A stretch of 64,000 bases of DNA from CBDCWA01 sp965223255 (GTDB lineage Bacteria > Pseudomonadota > Alphaproteobacteria > Rhizobiales > Hyphomicrobiaceae), in assembly GCA_965223255.1 (NCBI GenBank), contig CBDCWA010000004.1, positions 1,674,001 through 1,738,000 on the forward strand, written 5' to 3'. Shown here piece by piece: positions 16,428 to 25,217 of this stretch. The notes beneath the pieces are model-generated. The model ran no database searches and was not told where the DNA came from. It saw only the letters and a list, made by a program, of their open reading frames with translations. The translations under genes and the position numbers were made by a program. Position 1 is the first letter of the stretch; every line of letters begins with the position of its first letter.

Positions 16428-18407
16428 ATGCGCGCTCCCCTCTGGCAACCAACCGAAAAGATGTGTCAATCAAGTAATCTGGCGCGTTTTGCCGCGGGTC
16501 TACTTGATGATTGGCGATCTGGCGCAGCGGATTATTTTTCTGTGCACCGCTGGTCCATCGACAATCCGTCCACCTTCTGGTCTGAAGTATGGACCTTTTG
16601 CAATGTTATTGGTGAACGCGGCCCGCCGCCTTTCATCGATACAGCGACACCATTTCAAGCCACGAGATTTTTTCCAAACGCTAGGCTTAATTACGCTGAG
16701 AACCTCTTAGTACAATCGAACACCGGCGACGCAATTGTGGCCCTGAGCGAAGGCCTGCCAAAACGCAAAATGTCGTGGGACGAACTCACCGCAAGTGTTG
16801 CCAAGCTTTCTGCCCATTTGCGCGCCAACGGGATCGCATCGCAAGACCGCGTCGCCGCCATTTTGCCCAACGTCCCTGAAGCCATCACATCCGTGTTGGC
16901 CACGGCGACCATCGGGGCAACATGGTCATCTTGCTCACCAGATTTTGGCGTCCAAGGTATCCTGGATAGATTTGGTCAAATTGCTCCGCGCGTCCTCATC
17001 GTATGCGATGGGTATACATACGGCGGCAAGACCTATGCTCTGGCGTCAAAGATGGTTGAGGTTGCCAACGCACTACCATCGGTTGAGCACATCATCATCG
17101 TCAAGACTTCTGGCAATACGCATGCAGCCATACAGTCGTTTCACACGGCATCAAGAACTAGTCGCTACAGCGTCATCGCGTTCGACGATATAATGGTGTC
17201 ACGACAAGAAACACGACCCAAATTTGAGCGTCTGCCATTTAACCATCCACTGTTCATACTGTTTTCGTCAGGCACAACCGGAAAACCGAAGTGTATAGTG
17301 CATACAGCAGGCGGAATCCTCCTCAAGCATCTTTCAGAGCACCAGCTTCATTGCGATCTGGTCCCTGGCGACAAACTGTTCTACTTCACGACACTCGGCT
17401 GGATGATGTGGAATTGGCTGCTTTCCGGTCTCGCCAGTGGCGCCACACTCATGCTTTATGATGGCAGTCCGTTCTATCCGGATGGGAACGTGCTTTGGAC
17501 CTTCGCTGAAGAAGAGCAGTGGACACACTTTGGCACCTCTGCCAAGTACATCGACGCCCTAAAAAAAGACGACCTCAAGCCCGTCGCCACCCACGATCTG
17601 TCCCAACTTAGAATGGTCTTGTCGACCGGCTCGCCTTTGGTTGCTGAAAGCTTCGACTATGTCTATCGCCACATCAAACCGGAAGTGCAGCTCGCATCGA
17701 TTTCGGGCGGCACCGACATTTGCGGCTGCTTTGTACTCGGCGCCCCCATACTCCCAGTCTACACCGGCGAAATTCAATGTGCCGCATTGGGCATGGATGT
17801 CGATATCTTCGATGAACATGGCAACGCGGTGGTTGGCGAAAAAGGCGAGCTTGTCTGCAAGAACCCATTCCCGTCGATGCCACTTGGCTTCTGGAATGAT
17901 CCCGATGGCAAGCGTTACCAATCTGCCTATTTCGAGCGCTATCCCAGCACCTGGCATCATGGCGATTTTGCTGAGCGGACGGTTCACAACGGCTTCATTA
18001 TTCATGGTCGTTCGGATGCCACCCTTAATCCCGGTGGCGTTCGCATCGGCACAGCAGAGATCTACCGTCAGGTCGAACAATTACCAGAGGTCATCGAGAG
18101 CCTGGCGATCGGCCAACAGTGGTCAGATGATGTGCGGATCATATTGTTCGTACGCCTACGCGATGACGAGACACTTACCGCTGACCTGCAAGAGCGCATT
18201 CGAACACAGATCCGCACCGGCGCGAGCCCGCGCCACGTGCCGGCCAAGATATTTCAGGTCTCGGATATCCCACGCACAAAATCCGGCAAGATCACGGAAC
18301 TGGCGGTCAGCGATATTGTGCATGATCGGCCGGTCAACAACTTGGAAGCTCTGGCTAATCCGGAAGCATTGGACGAGATCAGCCGACTCCGAAATCACCT
18401 GGATTAA
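16428..18407 (+). CDS. aacS: Acetoacetyl-CoA synthetase
   Basis: The start is the ATG at 16,428, with AAGGAAAAG just upstream (659 aa, the usual length; a 12-residue longer form is possible). It is an ANL-superfamily enzyme that forms acetoacetyl-CoA from acetoacetate, ATP and CoA. Motifs: 'LFSSGTTGKPK' (about 278-288) for ATP, 'TLGWMMWNWLLSGLASGA' typical of the AacS branch, 'SISGGTDICGCF' (A5), 'WHHGDFAE' (hinge Asp region) and the C-terminal acyl-adenylation Lys in 'PRTKSGKITEL' (about 613-623). It links ketone-body or PHB turnover to acetyl-CoA metabolism, in keeping with the nearby phasin gene and the acetoacetate-forming BKACE. Confidence 0.93.
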   Translation: MRAPLWQPTEKMCQSSNLARFAAGLLDDWRSGAADYFSVHRWSIDNPSTFWSEVWTFCNVIGERGPPPFIDTATPFQATRFFPNARLNYAENLLVQSNTGDAIVALSEGLPKRKMSWDELTASVAKLSAHLRANGIASQDRVAAILPNVPEAITSVLATATIGATWSSCSPDFGVQGILDRFGQIAPRVLIVCDGYTYGGKTYALASKMVEVANALPSVEHIIIVKTSGNTHAAIQSFHTASRTSRYSVIAFDDIMVSRQETRPKFERLPFNHPLFILFSSGTTGKPKCIVHTAGGILLKHLSEHQLHCDLVPGDKLFYFTTLGWMMWNWLLSGLASGATLMLYDGSPFYPDGNVLWTFAEEEQWTHFGTSAKYIDALKKDDLKPVATHDLSQLRMVLSTGSPLVAESFDYVYRHIKPEVQLASISGGTDICGCFVLGAPILPVYTGEIQCAALGMDVDIFDEHGNAVVGEKGELVCKNPFPSMPLGFWNDPDGKRYQSAYFERYPSTWHHGDFAERTVHNGFIIHGRSDATLNPGGVRIGTAEIYRQVEQLPEVIESLAIGQQWSDDVRIILFVRLRDDETLTADLQERIRTQIRTGASPRHVPAKIFQVSDIPRTKSGKITELAVSDIVHDRPVNNLEALANPEALDEISRLRNHLD

Positions 18408-18440
18408 GAACGTCAAAACTAAGGTTCTTCGCACCGCGCT

Positions 18441-19211
18441 TCAGGTCACCACCAAACGGTCGCTCGGAAACACCAGGCTCATGGTAGTACCTGAACCGCA
18501 TGCACTCGACACCTTGATTGCCCCGCCATTGGCTGCGGCAAGCTTTGCCGCCAGCGCCAAGCCGACACCGCCTCCCGGCCGCCCCGGTCGCCATCGCACC
18601 ATCTCGCCCGCCAAAACGCGGCGCATTTGCGCCACCCGCTCTGACGCCATGCCGTCCCCGTTATCCGCCACGGTAATGGACAGGCTCTCGGTCCCGCTGG
18701 CTTCAACCGCAACTTGAATTTCCCCGCCCGGCGGTGTGAATCGCACGGCGTTGTTGAGCAAGTTAATAACGATTTGGCGAACACAAAGGTGGCTTGCCAC
18801 CAACAATATGCGGTCCGGTGCGCAGGTGACCTCCAACCCAACACCCGCTCGCTCCGCCAGAGGCTTAAACCATGACACCACATCCCGCACCAATCGCGGC
18901 ACATCAACGTCTGTTACCCCCCTGGACGCTGCCGGATCACCCGATCCGTCATGATCGCTGATCGCATCGTCCAAAACATTGAGGGCATGCTGTGCTGCCT
19001 CGCATATATCATTGGCATACCGGATATACTGCTCGGGCGCGGGCGTGCCAATTCGTTCCTCACGCAGCGCGCATGCGACGGCTGCAATGGCCGCCAGAGG
19101 CGTTCTAAGTTCATGCGTCATGACCCGCAAGGCGGCATCATCGATCGGGCTGGCACTTGCGCCGGCAGCCTTGCTGTTAACACTTTCGGGCCAATCTTTG
19201 CGCTCTCTCAC
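18441..19211 (-). CDS. Sensorless cytosolic histidine kinase
   Basis: The 256-aa protein uses a GTG start. It contains the dimerisation/phosphoacceptor domain with H33 in 'VMTHELRTPLAAI' and a complete HATPase_c domain: N-box 'IVINLLNNAVRFTP', G1 'VADNGDGM' and G2 'GGGVGLALAAKLAAANGG'. No membrane helix, PAS or GAF domain is present, and no response regulator is adjacent. It is therefore an orphan kinase that must receive input through protein contacts. It converges on the acetoacetyl-CoA synthetase gene with a 33-bp gap. A link to PHB metabolism is only positional. Confidence 0.85.
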   Translation of the reverse strand: MRERKDWPESVNSKAAGASASPIDDAALRVMTHELRTPLAAIAAVACALREERIGTPAPEQYIRYANDICEAAQHALNVLDDAISDHDGSGDPAASRGVTDVDVPRLVRDVVSWFKPLAERAGVGLEVTCAPDRILLVASHLCVRQIVINLLNNAVRFTPPGGEIQVAVEASGTESLSITVADNGDGMASERVAQMRRVLAGEMVRWRPGRPGGGVGLALAAKLAAANGGAIKVSSACGSGTTMSLVFPSDRLVVT

Positions 19212-19500
19212 TGCCCCACTCTCGATTTCAATCTTGGTCTCATTTACACGTATCCACTCTTGCGCCCTTGGCGTGCTGCAAACATCGGTTCAATCGAATT
19301 TCGCCATCCTAGCAGCCTTACCTCTTGCCTTGATGAACAAGCTATGATGGAGATGATTGCTGACAACGTTGTACGCCGCAATGAGCTGCCCATTTGGCCA
19401 CCAACGCTCGGGCCCGATTGTGGCAGCTCGCCACAGCATCTGAAAACACTAGCACATTTACCGGTCGGGATGAGGCAGTCCAAAAACAGGAGGCATTGAC

Positions 19501-19875
19501 ATGGCAGACTTACCCAATCTGGAGATTCCAGGTGCGGTTCGCGATCTTGCAGAAAAAAACATTGAGCAAATGCGCAAGGCCTACGATCAATTCATGGAAA
19601 TGAGCAACAAGGCCCAGGAATTAGTTGCCAAATCGTCGGGCGCCATGACCGAAAACGCAATCGCCATTCAGGCGCGCGCGATGCAATTCACCCAGGATAA
19701 TATGCAGTCCGGTTTCAGACTTGCAGGCGAATTGGCCCGGGCGCGGGATCTCAAGGAATATCTCGAAATTCAAAGCCGCCATGCCCAAACGCAAATGCAG
19801 ACTTATGCGATCCAGGCCCAGGAACTTGGCCAGATGATTGCGGCGGCCACTGAAAAGGCCCAGCCGAAGTCCTAG
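19501..19875 (+). CDS. Phasin-family granule-associated protein
   Basis: The 124-aa protein is entirely amphipathic-helical. It starts 'MADLPNLEIPGAVRDLAEKNIEQMRKAYDQF', the typical phasin_2 opening, then 'FTQDNMQSGFRLAGELARARDLKEYLEIQSRHAQTQM'. Phasins coat polyhydroxyalkanoate granules and control their size. A near-ideal AGGAGG lies 7 nt before the ATG, consistent with high expression. No PHA synthase gene is in view. The acetoacetyl-CoA synthetase upstream fits a PHB setting. Confidence 0.92.
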   Translation: MADLPNLEIPGAVRDLAEKNIEQMRKAYDQFMEMSNKAQELVAKSSGAMTENAIAIQARAMQFTQDNMQSGFRLAGELARARDLKEYLEIQSRHAQTQMQTYAIQAQELGQMIAAATEKAQPKS

Positions 19876-20109
19876 TTAGGCTTGGCTTGGCTTGGCGGCC
19901 GCGATATACCGATTTGCCGACTCTTGCGCGAGGCACTTCGCGTTTCCCTTGGCGCGTTGAGCGCTGCCGGTAATCACGAACCCCATCTAATGGGCCTTCG
20001 GGCACCGGAAGTACTCATCCCGATGCACCAAAGGCCCGCCTGTGAACTGACATTCAAAGCGGACCGATCGAATGAGTCTGGTCAACACCATGGGACCGCA
20101 GCCTCACTC

Positions 20110-20508
20110 TCAAACGCTCTTCGCCACGACCGCTGCACCGACCAGCACCAATCCAAGAGTTGCGATATTCCAGCTGATCGTTCTGAGCCAGGGGATGCCA
20201 ATCGCATAGAGAGGCAGGAAGGCTGATCGCCCGCCGAGATACAGAACACAACCCCAGTAGCTTAATACCCCTTCCGATTTTGTGGCATGGACCACGAAGA
20301 TCACGGCAACGAAAATTGGGAAGGTTTCCAAGAAATTCCACTGGGCGCGATAGAAGCGGGCGGCAATACCTGTAGGTCGCAAGTCATCATCGCGTGGCCC
20401 CACCAAGTATGAGTTACTCGCTTGGGTTTTGAATGCAAACGATGCTGCGGTCATATGAATCAATCCAAGCAGCGATGCACCAAGGAGTGTCCAAAGTTCA
20501 AAAGTCAT
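20110..20508 (-). CDS. MAPEG-family membrane protein
   Basis: About 132 residues from the ATG at 20,508; the open frame continues upstream to 20,841 but that stretch has no family similarity. Four hydrophobic helices are visible. 'SYLVGPRDDD', 'ARFYRAQWNFLETFPIFVAVIF' and 'YLGGRSAFLPLYAIGIPWLRTISW' match the MAPEG family (R-A-x-x-N-x-x-E is the glutathione-site helix). Bacterial members are inner-membrane proteins related to eicosanoid/glutathione-metabolism enzymes, mostly without proven substrates. AGG lies shortly before the start. Confidence 0.82.
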   Translation of the reverse strand: MTFELWTLLGASLLGLIHMTAASFAFKTQASNSYLVGPRDDDLRPTGIAARFYRAQWNFLETFPIFVAVIFVVHATKSEGVLSYWGCVLYLGGRSAFLPLYAIGIPWLRTISWNIATLGLVLVGAAVVAKSV

Positions 20509-20770
20509 GTGAGCCTGTTTGCTGTTGCTGAGCGGTGGCCTCAGATAGGCTAGGCTGTACAAAGTGGAAGTCACTTGGGAAACAGCTAAGACGCGATTTT
20601 GCAGTTGTTTATGCAATATATGTTGAGGAAATCGAGTTTGTATATGCCCTGACCCTATAGCAATTAGGGTCGCATCTTCGTGCTCGCCCCCGTTCATTTG
20701 GGTCTGGTGACATGCATTTTTGAAGCAGCAGGCCAATGGGAGGAGAGGGGGCGATACGAACAGAAAATTC

Positions 20771-21309
20771 TTACTCGCTCGCCTTCGCGTTGCCCCTCGC
20801 GTCTGACATCTTCCGTAGCTCGGCAATGGATTCAGCAACATCGCTGTACTTCCAGCCTATTGCGCGCTTGCCAAGTCTAATGGGCTGAGGGAAGCACCCG
20901 TCTTCTCGTCTCCGGTGATCTCGGATTTCGATACCCCAGATAGGCGCAGCACATTGGGCATACGCAACATCGTGTCAGGGTATGGCTCGGTCTCTTCTCC
21001 GCGGTCGGGTTCGTCCTTAGGAGGGTCGTTGTGCCCGATCTGCCCTTTGTCCTTTGCATACCCTGGCTCCTTGTCGGGCAGAGTGCCAAAGGTGTACAGC
21101 ATCGCTTCGCAAAGCGGCGGGAACGTTCCTTGTGTTACGGGATTGCCGTCGTGGTCGACGTCTTACTCCCAAATATGGATAAGCTTATCCTCGGGCAAGC
21201 CACAATATTGCTCTAACCGGCAGGTCTCGTCATGCATCTGCCGGCAGAACTCAGCCTCGGCCGCTCGTCCTTCCTTATATTTATCGAGATTGAAAGTTGC
21301 TATTCCCAT
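20771..21309 (-). pseudogene. Decayed AlpA-type (MerR-like HTH) regulator
   Basis: Three pieces read in order on the minus strand. The first begins 'MGIATFNLDKYKEGRAAEAEF' at 21,309 and hits a TAA at 21,163-21,165. The same frame continues ('DVDHDGNPVTQGTFPPLCEAM') to 'MLRMPNVLRLSGVSKSEI'. A one-base loss near 20,917 then shifts the frame, and the other frame continues 'HRRREDGCFPQPIRLGKRA' and 'GWKYSDVAESIAEL' to a stop at 20,771. Joined, the last part is the AlpA pattern (L-R-x-x-x-V-x-x-x-x-G-x-S, then G-x-F-P-x-P-x-R-L-G-x-R-A-x-G-W). AlpA proteins regulate excision of integrated elements. It lies just outside the left attachment site, so it may be a relic of an earlier element. Confidence 0.75.
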
Positions 21310-21514
21310 GGTCTTGCACTTGCACAGTGGTTGAAGCTATATGCTTCTCTGCCGTGATTTGGTGGGCGGTTGCGACAGACCAATCCCGGGTCGTGTTGTA
21401 TAAGGAAATTGATGCTCCACAATCCCCTCACGACCCCAGAAAGCGGAAACACAGAAATGGATAAAGCCCGATAGGTGCGTAAATTATTGATTATATTTAG
21501 GTTTTTATTGGTTG

Positions 21515-21553
21515 GCCGCCTTAGCTCAGTTGGTTAGAGCGCTAGATTGTGGA
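21515..21553 (+). repeat. attL: 39-bp partial tRNA-His (5' half)
   Basis: These 39 bases are identical to positions 1-39 of the intact tRNA-His(GTG) at 41,946, running from the acceptor 5' strand through the D-arm to the end of the anticodon loop. Beyond 21,553 the sequence diverges, so no 3' anticodon strand, T-arm or acceptor 3' strand can form and it is not a functional tRNA. It marks the left end of the integrative element, with the integrase gene 240 bp inside. Confidence 0.9.
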
Positions 21554-21717
21554 AACGATAACCGGCATTTCAAGGCAATCGCCAATGTACCCGTATTTCG
21601 GACACCACAGCTTGAAAATATAACCAAATCAATACATTGTTAAGATGTATCGCTTCCGTTGCGCGTAGCACTGCGTGGCGTTGATTGGCTGCAATTGCCT
21701 TTTCAGCGCCAGGCTGG

Positions 21718-21753
21718 ACGTAACATAGACGTAACGGGACCCCACCGTTACGT
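21718..21753. promoter_or_regulatory. Putative integrase arm-type binding sites, left end
   Basis: Two direct ACGTAAC words (ACGTAAC-N4-ACGTAACGG, 21,718-21,737) are followed by an inverted copy CCGTTACGT (21,745-21,753). A nearly identical direct pair (18 of 20 bases) lies at 41,875-41,894 near the right end. The placement inside both att sites suits arm binding by the integrase or excisionase, or autoregulation of the integrase gene that starts 40 bp further on. Confidence 0.65.
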
Positions 21754-21793
21754 CTTGACGCGCCAATGGCGCATGGACCCGGAGGGTGCGGCA

Positions 21794-23143
21794 GTGAAAA
21801 TTCTGACCGATAGAGACCTGCAGACATTTAAATTTATGGCTAATGGCGCCGGCTCCTACCGCCAGGCAGCCGTCACTGGTGCTGCCGGCCTGGTGGTGCG
21901 CACCTATCCCAATAGGACATCGCTGACATTTTTCTATCGCGCCAATGTCCCGACAGGCGCCGTCAAAGCAAACGGACGCCCCGCCTACCAGACCAAGTAC
22001 ATACTGATTGGCGATTACTTTAGGCGACCACCACGACCAGCGGGGCACGTCACATTGGAAGAGGCGCGCCAAGAAGCGGCCCGACTGCGCAGCGAACAGC
22101 GCAAAGGAACGCTGGCCCAGCTTCAACCCAAGATCATGACCGTCGCCGAACTTGCCGAGACCTGGATGCGCGAAAGTGTTGGCGGCCGATTAGCCCCTTC
22201 GACAGAGCGCACCTATCGCTCATTGCTTCAGAAGATTATTCGCCATCTGGGCAGGCTGGATGCAACGACACTTCAGCGCGAGACGGTCCGGACCATGCGC
22301 GACGAGATCGCTGCCGCAACCACCTCTCAAGCCGATAAGGCCGTTAGTTGCCTGGCCACCATTTACAGCTTTGCGCTGTCAGAGGGCCTACTGCCCGGGC
22401 TCAATCACAATCCAGCAGCTGGGTTTCGCACGCTGCATAAACCAAAGTCGACGGCGAACGTGTTTCTTGAAACAGACGACCACATTCTTGTGTTTTGGCA
22501 TGGTGTTCGATTACACGCAGGACGCGCGGAAATGATCGCAATCCATTTGATCGGCTTGCTCACCGGTCTCAGACGATCTGAAATCACCAACGCGGCCATT
22601 AGTGAAATTCGAGTGGTGGAAGGACATGGGCCGGTCTGGCAAATTCCGGCAGACCGTATGCTCAAGACGAAACAGGTGCACGTTGTACCACTCGCGCCGC
22701 GCTTAGAGGCCCTGATCAATGAATGCATTGATCGGTTTGGGCGCAAGGGTCAGATCTTTGCTCCAGCACGCGCTGACAGCGCAAGCCGCAACATTCACCC
22801 CCACTCTGCTTCACATGCCGCCAAGCGGCTAAGAGACCGCGTCCCAGAGTTACCCGATGGCTTTCGGTTTCATGGGCTGAGGCACACAGTCGTCTCAGGC
22901 ATGAGCCGCCTTGGCATCGATCGTGAAGTCCGACACATGGCGACGGCCCATCAATTGGCAGGGGCAAGCACACAAGACCGCCACTATAATCATTGGAGCT
23001 ACATGCCTGAACGCCGGCAAGCGTTTGAAAGGTGGGAAGCAGAAATTGAAAGAATAGTCGGGCACGAAGCCTTCTGGTTGCCACTCTCGAACCATGGCGC
23101 ACGCAAGAGAGAGATGCCGGAGTTGGCGCAGGCTACCCCATAA
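21794..23143 (+). CDS. int: Tyrosine-type site-specific integrase
   Basis: The start is set at the GTG at 21,794 because GGAGGG lies 7 nt upstream (449 aa); the frame is open earlier. The N-terminal part ('FKFMANGAGSYRQAAVTGAAGLVVRTYPN') resembles the arm-binding DUF4102-type domain. 'AELAETWMRESVGGRLAPSTERTYRSLL' opens the core-binding SAM-like domain. Catalytic residues are R260 ('TGLRRSE'), H360/R363 ('FHGLRHTVVSG') and Tyr398 in 'TQDRHYNHW'. Its position beside attL and the family's preference for tRNA anticodon loops make it the likely enzyme that inserted the element at tRNA-His. Confidence 0.93.
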   Translation: MKILTDRDLQTFKFMANGAGSYRQAAVTGAAGLVVRTYPNRTSLTFFYRANVPTGAVKANGRPAYQTKYILIGDYFRRPPRPAGHVTLEEARQEAARLRSEQRKGTLAQLQPKIMTVAELAETWMRESVGGRLAPSTERTYRSLLQKIIRHLGRLDATTLQRETVRTMRDEIAAATTSQADKAVSCLATIYSFALSEGLLPGLNHNPAAGFRTLHKPKSTANVFLETDDHILVFWHGVRLHAGRAEMIAIHLIGLLTGLRRSEITNAAISEIRVVEGHGPVWQIPADRMLKTKQVHVVPLAPRLEALINECIDRFGRKGQIFAPARADSASRNIHPHSASHAAKRLRDRVPELPDGFRFHGLRHTVVSGMSRLGIDREVRHMATAHQLAGASTQDRHYNHWSYMPERRQAFERWEAEIERIVGHEAFWLPLSNHGARKREMPELAQATP

Positions 23144-23208
23144 CTATTGCCAACCTGGCACATCCCTGCGCTAGTATGCTTGCCTGATCCTGAGGGCACG
23201 GGGCGCCA

Positions 23209-24744
23209 ATGCCAGACATCTTCATAAGTTACAGCCATGAAGACCGCGAACAGATTGCGCTGCTTGCAGAGACGTTGACGGCGCATGGCTTTAGCGTCTG
23301 GTGGGATGCTGACAATCAGCGCGGCATCAAAACCGGTGAAGACTTTGACATCAAGATAGAAGATGAACTTGAGGCCTCTGCTGCCGTCATTGTGGCTTGG
23401 TCCAAGACATCGCGCAGGTCGGCCTATGTGCGTGGTGAAGCACGCGCTGCTGAACGACTGAACAAGCTGGTGCCGATTTCACTAGATGACAGTCATCTGC
23501 CATACCAGTTCTCCTCCACGCACACAGAAGACTTCAACGGATGGCAGGGGCAAACCGATGATGGCTGGCAACGGTTGGTGCTTCAGCTTGAGGCGTTGAA
23601 GGATGCGAAGCCGGTGCCAAGCGAAGCAGCGGCTAGTTCTCAGAGCGATGCTGCGCCTGTGGCCGCGCCCTCCAGCAGTCTCCCGCTGATACTGGTGCTT
23701 CTGGCCATACTAGGCGGCTCTGGCGCGACTGTGTGGTATGGCTGGACCGCGCTGGGAGATTACACAAAGCAGCTTGGCATAATGGGCAGTGCCGCAGTGG
23801 TTGCAGTCATGGCGGTGGCACTATTCCGTCAGGCAGACAATGACCTACACCCGCATTTGAAGGCGCTGGCACGGCGATGGTTGTTACCGGTTAATGGTAA
23901 GGTTAGTGTCAATACAGCGGAAGCTTTTTCGCGCTTGTTTGAAGGCGTTTTTGGTAAAAAACACTTCTCTTGGAAGTGTCTTTCACGTTCTGCGTTAGCA
24001 TCTACCGTCCTCCTTCTCTCTGCAGTCTGGATTTTTGATGTAGTTGAAGAAAACGCAACAGCATATAGGGATCTCTACAACAACGTCTTTAGGCAACCCA
24101 GCTTTGTACTGTTGTTCTATATTCCTTTGATCTTGTCATTCAATGTTGTTGGAGATTACATATCCTTACTTGAAACTCGGCTGCTACTTCGTATTGCCAC
24201 ACTGCACCGCGCAGCTATAATTCCAGTTATAGCTCTCGATGCAATATTCACACTCGTCTTATTTGTTGCTGCTTCTTGGCTATTGCTGTTCTTATTTTTC
24301 TACATCTACTTCTTTGGCCTTGACCCAAATCATCCTCTTCGAATTCACTCATCGTTCGAGGCCATTGCGTTATCTTGGAATATAATGGCGTCGCTAGTTC
24401 ACAGCTCGGCGATGCAATTGTTTGGCTTCTCAGAGGCATCTTCAGTCGCCATACGTTTAAAGGGCGGTGCTATTCTAAGAACAAGTCCTGAAGATCATCT
24501 AATTTTGTACTCTTGCCTTGCCACGGCTTACATAACCTCTGTATGGCTCTGGCTTACTATTATATTCACGCCCCTCGCGCGCCTCATTATATGGTCGCGA
24601 ACAACCGGCCTCACTGCCTTCGGCCGCATCTTCGACGTCGCCCGCCAGCCATTCACAGCTCTAGGTTACCTGACAGCACTGATGATCATGGCCACAGGCG
24701 GCATCATTTGGGGTGTGACGGCTGCTGTGGCGTTCGTGATGTAG
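23209..24744 (+). CDS. TIR-domain protein with polytopic membrane C-terminus
   Basis: The 511-aa protein begins with a TIR domain (1 to about 130): 'DIFISYSHEDREQIALLAETL', 'GFSVWWDADNQRGI' and the alpha-C position 'SAYVRGEARAA', with E77 where NAD-cleaving TIRs keep their catalytic Glu. A Pro/Ala/Ser linker follows, then about eight hydrophobic helices (first about 158-180, last about 487-508) of no recognised family. Bacterial TIR domains act as NAD+ hydrolases or signal generators in anti-phage immunity. Here the domain is tied to an unrecognised membrane module that might be sensor or effector. The two genes downstream are close (38 and 18 bp) and likely form an operon with it. Confidence 0.85.
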   Translation: MPDIFISYSHEDREQIALLAETLTAHGFSVWWDADNQRGIKTGEDFDIKIEDELEASAAVIVAWSKTSRRSAYVRGEARAAERLNKLVPISLDDSHLPYQFSSTHTEDFNGWQGQTDDGWQRLVLQLEALKDAKPVPSEAAASSQSDAAPVAAPSSSLPLILVLLAILGGSGATVWYGWTALGDYTKQLGIMGSAAVVAVMAVALFRQADNDLHPHLKALARRWLLPVNGKVSVNTAEAFSRLFEGVFGKKHFSWKCLSRSALASTVLLLSAVWIFDVVEENATAYRDLYNNVFRQPSFVLLFYIPLILSFNVVGDYISLLETRLLLRIATLHRAAIIPVIALDAIFTLVLFVAASWLLLFLFFYIYFFGLDPNHPLRIHSSFEAIALSWNIMASLVHSSAMQLFGFSEASSVAIRLKGGAILRTSPEDHLILYSCLATAYITSVWLWLTIIFTPLARLIIWSRTTGLTAFGRIFDVARQPFTALGYLTALMIMATGGIIWGVTAAVAFVM

Positions 24745-24782
24745 TATTTTCGGGTTGGCTGGCAATAATGGAGGCACATGAC

Positions 24783-25199
24783 ATGCCAAGTAGACACAGA
24801 TACGCGGTCATGCAAGTCGTTTTGTTGGTCCTGATCGCACTAACCGTCCACGCTGGTCCTGCCCATTCGGTGGTGTACCATTGTAAGGTCACCAAGAAGC
24901 TTGACGCAGAGAGAACCTACCCGCAGTCGATGATCGACAAGTACAAGTACTCTGTAAAGATAGAAGAGCTTGGTTCCAGTTCATATCTTTCCCGCTGCGG
25001 ATACTCTCCAAGTGCCAGGAAGATGACGTGTGATCGCTACAAAGTGGACAAGACTGTGTTTGATGCGAACGTCAAGGTTAAGAAATACTATGTGTTCGCT
25101 TCACAGTTCGATGTACAGCTGTACCAGACCCTTTTCTTCGTTGAGAACAATGGTCGCGGGGGCATCGCCTTCGGTAAATGCGTGCTTCATAGCCCGTAA
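24783..25199 (+). CDS. Small secreted protein of unknown function in the TIR operon
   Basis: The start is the ATG at 24,783, with GGAGG 8 nt upstream (138 aa); an ATG at 24,768 is an alternative. Residues of about 8-30 ('VMQVVLLVLIALTVHAGPAHS') form a signal peptide. The mature part has four Cys ('YHCKVTKK', 'SRCGYS', 'MTCDRYK', 'GKCVLHS') and alternating hydrophobic strands, suggesting a small disulfide-bonded beta domain in the periplasm. No family is recognised. It sits between the TIR-membrane gene and the J-domain gene, 38 bp and 18 bp away. Confidence 0.78.
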   Translation: MPSRHRYAVMQVVLLVLIALTVHAGPAHSVVYHCKVTKKLDAERTYPQSMIDKYKYSVKIEELGSSSYLSRCGYSPSARKMTCDRYKVDKTVFDANVKVKKYYVFASQFDVQLYQTLFFVENNGRGGIAFGKCVLHSP

Positions 25200-25217
25200 G
25201 CCGTCAGGTGAGGACTG

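Noticed and set aside
17641..18717. 358-codon plus-strand frame running past the end of acetoacetyl-CoA synthetase
   Set aside because: It overlaps the conserved C-terminal AMP-binding motifs in another frame and then the histidine kinase antisense.
20509..20841. Long N-terminal extension of the MAPEG-like protein
   Set aside because: The MAPEG family starts at the Met encoded at 20,508; the extension is Cys/Arg-rich and unlike a membrane protein.
21515..21590. Second tRNA-His gene at the left end of the element
   Set aside because: Only positions 1-39 match; there is no 3' anticodon strand, T-arm or acceptor partner.
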